Assembly (NCBI GenBank): GCA_003153055.1
Contig: PMBV01000140.1
Span: 1-8,059 of the forward strand
Direction of reading: 5' to 3'
Source of the DNA: Myxococcales bacterium
Lineage (GTDB): Bacteria > Myxococcota > Myxococcia > Myxococcales > Myxococcaceae
Length of the DNA: 8,059 nucleotides
The translations under genes were made by a program, and so were the position numbers. This document shows positions 5,347 to 8,059 of this stretch, one piece after another. Under the pieces are notes generated by a model. The model worked only from the letters and a program-made list of their open reading frames with translations. It made no database searches and was not told the origin of the DNA. Each line of letters starts with the position of its first letter. Positions within the stretch are counted from its first letter, which is position 1.

Positions 5347-7182
5347 ATGGACACTCGGTGGGTCACCCGTCTCGCCCGATGCTGGCCCCTCGCCGCCCTC
5401 CTCCCTGTCGTGGCCCTGGCTCGCGTCGGCGGTGGAGAGCACTTCGACTCGGGTCGCGGCAGTGACTCGGGTGACGCCAGCGGGCTCTTCGACGTGCTCG
5501 CCTGGCTCGTCTTCAACGTGCCCTGCGTAGGCATTCCGCTGCTCCTCGTGCTCGTGGGGTACTTCGTGTACCAGCGCACCCAGGGCGAGAGCAGCACTCG
5601 CAAGGCGCTCGACCAGGCCGAGGCCGAGCGGCGCACCACCACCAGCTCGACCCACGTGGCCAATTGGGTGGCAGCGCTCAAGGCCAAGGATCCCCAGTTC
5701 GACGTGCTGCCCCTGCTCGACCGAGTGCGGCGCCTGTTCCTCGAGGTCCAGGAGGCCTGGTTCAAGCGAGACCTCGGACCGGTACGAAGATTCCTCTCCG
5801 ATGGCACTGCCCAGCGGCTCGCCACTCAGCTCGAGATCCTCCGGGCCCAAGGCGTGCGCGACGCCATCGCCGACCCGCGGGTGATCGACCTCCAGCTCAT
5901 CGGCCTCGAGCAGACGCCCTCCTTCGACACGGTGCACGTCAGGGTGACGGCGACGGTGCGAGACACCGACGTGAGCGCGTCTGTGAGCGACGATGAGGCC
6001 CGCGCCCAGGCTCAGCACCGAACCCCCGACCGCTTCATCGAGGTGTGGAGCTTCGTCCGGCGGCCCGGCGCGCAGAGTCGCCCAGGAGACGACCCAGGAG
6101 CCTGCCCCAACTGCGGTGCCCCGTTCACCGGAGGCGCGACGAACCAGTGCGATCACTGCCGGGCCATCGTCAACAGCGGAGCCTACGACTGGGTCGTCGC
6201 CGAGATCACCCAGGGCAGCGAGCATCACCGGGCTCCAGAGGCGCCCGACGGGCTGGCGCGCGCCCGTCAGACCGACCCGGATCTCTCCACCGAGATGCTT
6301 GAAGATCGAGCCTCGCTGGTGTTCTGGAAGTGGGTCGACGCCCAGGTGCACGAGGACGCCAGCCACCTGGCCAAGCTGGCCACGGTGGGCTTCACCGGGG
6401 CGCTCACGGCCGAGCTCGAGGCGCTTCGCGCGGCCGACCGGAGGCGCGTGCTCTCGGAGTGCGCAGTGGGCGCGGCGCATACCCGGGCCCTCGACCTCGA
6501 CGGAGCCCTCGAGCTGGCCTTCGTCGAGCTCAAGTGGAGCGCCCGCATCGGAGTCGTCGCGCGAGGCAGCCAGGCGGCCGGGGTCCCCACCCGGCCGCTG
6601 CGCTCGGTGCTGGTGCTCCAGCGCAAGGCCGGCGCCACGACCTCGACGGCCAATGGGCTGGCGACCAACCGCTGCCCGAGCTGCGGCGCACCACTGTCGG
6701 ACAACGGCCAAGCGACGTGCGAGTACTGCGGGGTGGTGCTCTCAGGAGGCGAGGGCGACTGGGTGCTCCGCGAGGTGCTCGGCTGGGAACAGTGGCAGGC
6801 CGTCGCCAACCGAACCGACCGCCCCAGGCCGGTGGTCGCCAAGGTGGCCGACCGCGACGAGCGCGAGCGGCTGGTGTACCTGATGGCCGCGCTGGCGGCC
6901 TCCGACGGCGTCGTCGATCGTCGGGAGCGATCGCTCTTGCGCATGACGGCCGACCGGTGGGGCATTCCCTGGTCCAACGTCGAGCTCGCCCTCGGCGCCG
7001 GGCCGGGCCTCTTCGAGAAGCTCATGGCCAAGGGCTCGGTGGAGGCCGAGGTCTTCCTCCGAGAGCTGGTGGCGATGGCGCTCGTCGACGGGAAGATCGA
7101 CGTCAACGAGCGAAAGATGCTCGACGCCGCGGCGTCTCACCTCGGAATGGGAAACCGCCTGAGCGAGCTGCTCGGCGCCTGA
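5347..7182 (+). CDS. Membrane-anchored Tim44-like protein with two zinc ribbons and a TerB-like C-terminus
   Basis: 611 residues. Residues 1-26 look like an export signal (Arg4, Arg8, Arg11, then [13 protein letters not shown]). After a Gly/Ser/Asp-rich stretch, a hydrophobic segment at about 53-75 ([20 protein letters not shown]) should span the membrane. A Tim44-like domain follows (about 115-240): [18 protein letters not shown], then RFLSDG, and [12 protein letters not shown]. It is closed by zinc ribbon 1, C253-x2-C256 and C268-x2-C271, and by [10 protein letters not shown] second unit (about 312-485) has a similar layout: [16 protein letters not shown], a strand-rich part, zinc ribbon 2 (C443, C446, C458, C461) and GDWVLREV. 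Residues 505-610 are helical and TerB-like, with [15 protein letters not shown] and [14 protein letters not shown] as paired acidic repeats. The open frame reaches back to 5158, but the ATG at 5347 matches the signal peptide; no ribosome binding site is visible. It stops 3 bases from a convergent gene. The role is unknown, possibly membrane protein handling or stress sensing. Confidence 0.9.
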   Translation: MDTRWVTRLARCWPLAALLPVVALARVGGGEHFDSGRGSDSGDASGLFDVLAWLVFNVPCVGIPLLLVLVGYFVYQRTQGESSTRKALDQAEAERRTTTSSTHVANWVAALKAKDPQFDVLPLLDRVRRLFLEVQEAWFKRDLGPVRRFLSDGTAQRLATQLEILRAQGVRDAIADPRVIDLQLIGLEQTPSFDTVHVRVTATVRDTDVSASVSDDEARAQAQHRTPDRFIEVWSFVRRPGAQSRPGDDPGACPNCGAPFTGGATNQCDHCRAIVNSGAYDWVVAEITQGSEHHRAPEAPDGLARARQTDPDLSTEMLEDRASLVFWKWVDAQVHEDASHLAKLATVGFTGALTAELEALRAADRRRVLSECAVGAAHTRALDLDGALELAFVELKWSARIGVVARGSQAAGVPTRPLRSVLVLQRKAGATTSTANGLATNRCPSCGAPLSDNGQATCEYCGVVLSGGEGDWVLREVLGWEQWQAVANRTDRPRPVVAKVADRDERERLVYLMAALAASDGVVDRRERSLLRMTADRWGIPWSNVELALGAGPGLFEKLMAKGSVEAEVFLRELVAMALVDGKIDVNERKMLDAAASHLGMGNRLSELLGA

Positions 7183-7185
7183 GCG

Positions 7186-7587
7186 TCACTCCAGGCGGTC
7201 GATGCGCCAGCCCGCCTCTTCACGAACGAGAACGAGGGCTCTCCCCGGCCCCAGGGGCAACTCGGCCACCCCGCCGTCGAGCAACGGCTGCGAGCTCAAC
7301 GCCTCCTCGACCCGACGCAGCCGATCGAGCGCCAGCGGCTCGGCGTCGAAATCGGCGGTGAGACTCCCCACCGTCGACGCACTCCGCCACCGCTGCGAGA
7401 GGAGCCCCAGCACCAGATCGAACCGCCGCCCCCGGCTCGCCTCCGCGAAGCCCCGAACGACCTCGAGCACCGGGGCCGTCTGCTCGCCCTGGGCTCGACC
7501 GCCGGCCTCGGGAGGAGGTCGCGGCGTGACGCAGGAGGCAATCAGCACCGAGAGCATGAGCCGACGAGACGATTCGAACGCCTTCAC
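7186..7587 (-). CDS. Small putative lipoprotein, possibly NTF2-like fold
   Basis: About 133 residues from a GTG at 7587. This start gives a compact lipoprotein signal: VKAFESSRR, then [10 protein letters not shown] with lipid-bearing Cys19, then a Pro/Gly-rich linker to about residue 36. An in-frame ATG at 7557 would give only nine residues before the Cys and no basic residues, so GTG is preferred, though no good ribosome binding site precedes it. The mature part has a helix ([20 protein letters not shown]), then [10 protein letters not shown], and ends in strands ([17 protein letters not shown]). That pattern of helix, 'LLS.RWR' and a final 'GWRID' strand recalls small NTF2/SnoaL-like lipoproteins common in myxobacteria; this is recalled, not tested. 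An overlapping ATG in another frame (7597) has a better ribosome site, but its product is Arg/Gly/Ala-rich and not protein-like. The gene is convergent with the Tim44-like gene and divergent from hutU. Function unknown. Confidence 0.7.
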   Translation of the reverse strand: MKAFESSRRLMLSVLIASCVTPRPPPEAGGRAQGEQTAPVLEVVRGFAEASRGRRFDLVLGLLSQRWRSASTVGSLTADFDAEPLALDRLRRVEEALSSQPLLDGGVAELPLGPGRALVLVREEAGWRIDRLE

Positions 7588-7662
7588 GAAGGACCATGCT
7601 GTCACTTCTCGCCGCCCAAGCGCTATGGTGACGATGCCTCGCAATCCTCTGGAGCCACAGAC

Positions 7663-8059
7663 GTGAGTGCACCCCGACTCGTTCGCGCGCCACGCGGTCC
7701 GACACGCTCCTGCAAGGGCTGGGTGCAGGAGGCCGCCCTGCGAATGCTGATGAACAACCTCGACCCCGAGGTCGCCGAGCGGCCAGAGGATCTCGTGGTG
7801 TACGGGGGCACGGGGAAGGCCGCCCGCGACTGGCCGAGCTTCGATCGCATCGTCGCCTCGCTCCGCGACCTGGAAGACGACGAGACGCTCTTGGTGCAAT
7901 CAGGGAAGCCGGTCGGCATCCTCCGCACCCATCCCGACGCTCCGCGTGTGTTGATCGCCAACGGCAATCTGGTGGGGCACTGGGCGACCTGGGAGCACTT
8001 TCACGAGCTCGAGAAGAAGGGCCTGATGATGTTCGGCCAGATGACGGCCGGCTCGTGGA
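7663..8059 (+). CDS. hutU: Urocanate hydratase, N-terminal part (runs off right edge)
   Basis: The first 132 codons of a protein usually about 555 residues long. Urocanate hydratase (EC 4.2.1.49) converts urocanate to imidazolonepropionate, the second step of histidine breakdown, using tightly bound NAD+ in the cytoplasm. The visible part is highly conserved: [20 protein letters not shown] (18-37), the glycine-rich [11 protein letters not shown] (47-57), [14 protein letters not shown] (72-85), [12 protein letters not shown] (89-100), [20 protein letters not shown] (107-126) and MTAGSW at the edge. It starts at GTG 7663 with GGAG 8 bases upstream; no in-frame ATG lies upstream, and the first internal ATG falls inside the conserved block. 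The preceding 75 bases separate it from the divergent lipoprotein gene and must hold its promoter. CTGTCA and TATGGT are weak candidates with a long spacer. No hutH, hutI or hut regulator is visible in the window. Confidence 0.96.
   Translation, partial: MSAPRLVRAPRGPTRSCKGWVQEAALRMLMNNLDPEVAERPEDLVVYGGTGKAARDWPSFDRIVASLRDLEDDETLLVQSGKPVGILRTHPDAPRVLIANGNLVGHWATWEHFHELEKKGLMMFGQMTAGSW

Noticed and set aside
5232..5825. N-terminal extension of the acyl-CoA dehydrogenase frame
   Set aside because: It is antisense to the signal and membrane part of the Tim44-like gene and is Arg/Ser/Thr-rich. The family's N-terminus starts at 5231.
5221..6711. 496-codon minus-strand open frame
   Set aside because: Antisense shadow of the Tim44-like gene caused by high GC; composition is His/Gly/Arg/Val-heavy with no domain.
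7220..7597. Alternative minus-strand frame with a better ribosome site (ATG at 7597)
   Set aside because: The product is dominated by Arg, Gly and Ala, while the overlapping frame gives a lipoprotein signal and normal hydrophobic patterning.

Overview
The window is GC-rich, densely coded bacterial DNA whose frames show strong third-position GC bias. Lipoprotein genes with short signals, a MeaB GTPase next to an acyl-CoA dehydrogenase, and a membrane-anchored Tim44-like/zinc-ribbon protein together suggest a myxobacterium or close relative (Myxococcota). That placement is an inference from gene style; there is no rRNA or other marker to prove it.

Layout. Positions 1-743 (minus): a cyclophilin-type peptidyl-prolyl isomerase with a lipoprotein signal, followed by the possible start of another gene that runs off the left edge. 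Positions 744-1441: the only long stretch without a clear gene. It holds two near-identical 68/69-base arms in inverted orientation (919-986 and 1237-1305) around a 250-base core, and a small atypical reading frame on the minus strand. Positions 1442-5231 (minus): a compact four-gene block read in the order acyl-CoA dehydrogenase, a 293-residue protein of unknown function, MeaB and RNase III. The last two junctions are 4-base ATGA overlaps and the first gap is 12 bases, so this looks like one operon. Positions 5232-5346: a short divergent promoter region. Positions 5347-7182 (plus): a 611-residue protein with a signal sequence, a membrane segment, a Tim44-like region with a zinc ribbon, a second similar unit with its own zinc ribbon, and a TerB-like tail. 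Positions 7186-7587 (minus): a small putative lipoprotein convergent with it, 3 bases away. Positions 7663-8059 (plus): the first 132 codons of urocanate hydratase (hutU), starting at GTG.

How the genes fit together. The dehydrogenase and MeaB point to acyl-CoA and branched-chain/propionate carbon flow. MeaB protects and reloads B12-dependent methylmalonyl-CoA mutase, which is not in the window. RNase III at the end of the operon has no obvious metabolic link and is probably carried along transcriptionally. HutU begins histidine degradation to the right; no other hut gene is visible.

Most genes are ordinary housekeeping or accessory metabolism. I see no clear new defence or biosynthetic system. 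The least explained items are the inverted-repeat element at 919-1305 with its partly encoded small protein, the Tim44-like/TerB-like fusion, and the unknown protein coupled to MeaB. No tRNA, rRNA, CRISPR array, transposase or integrase was found.
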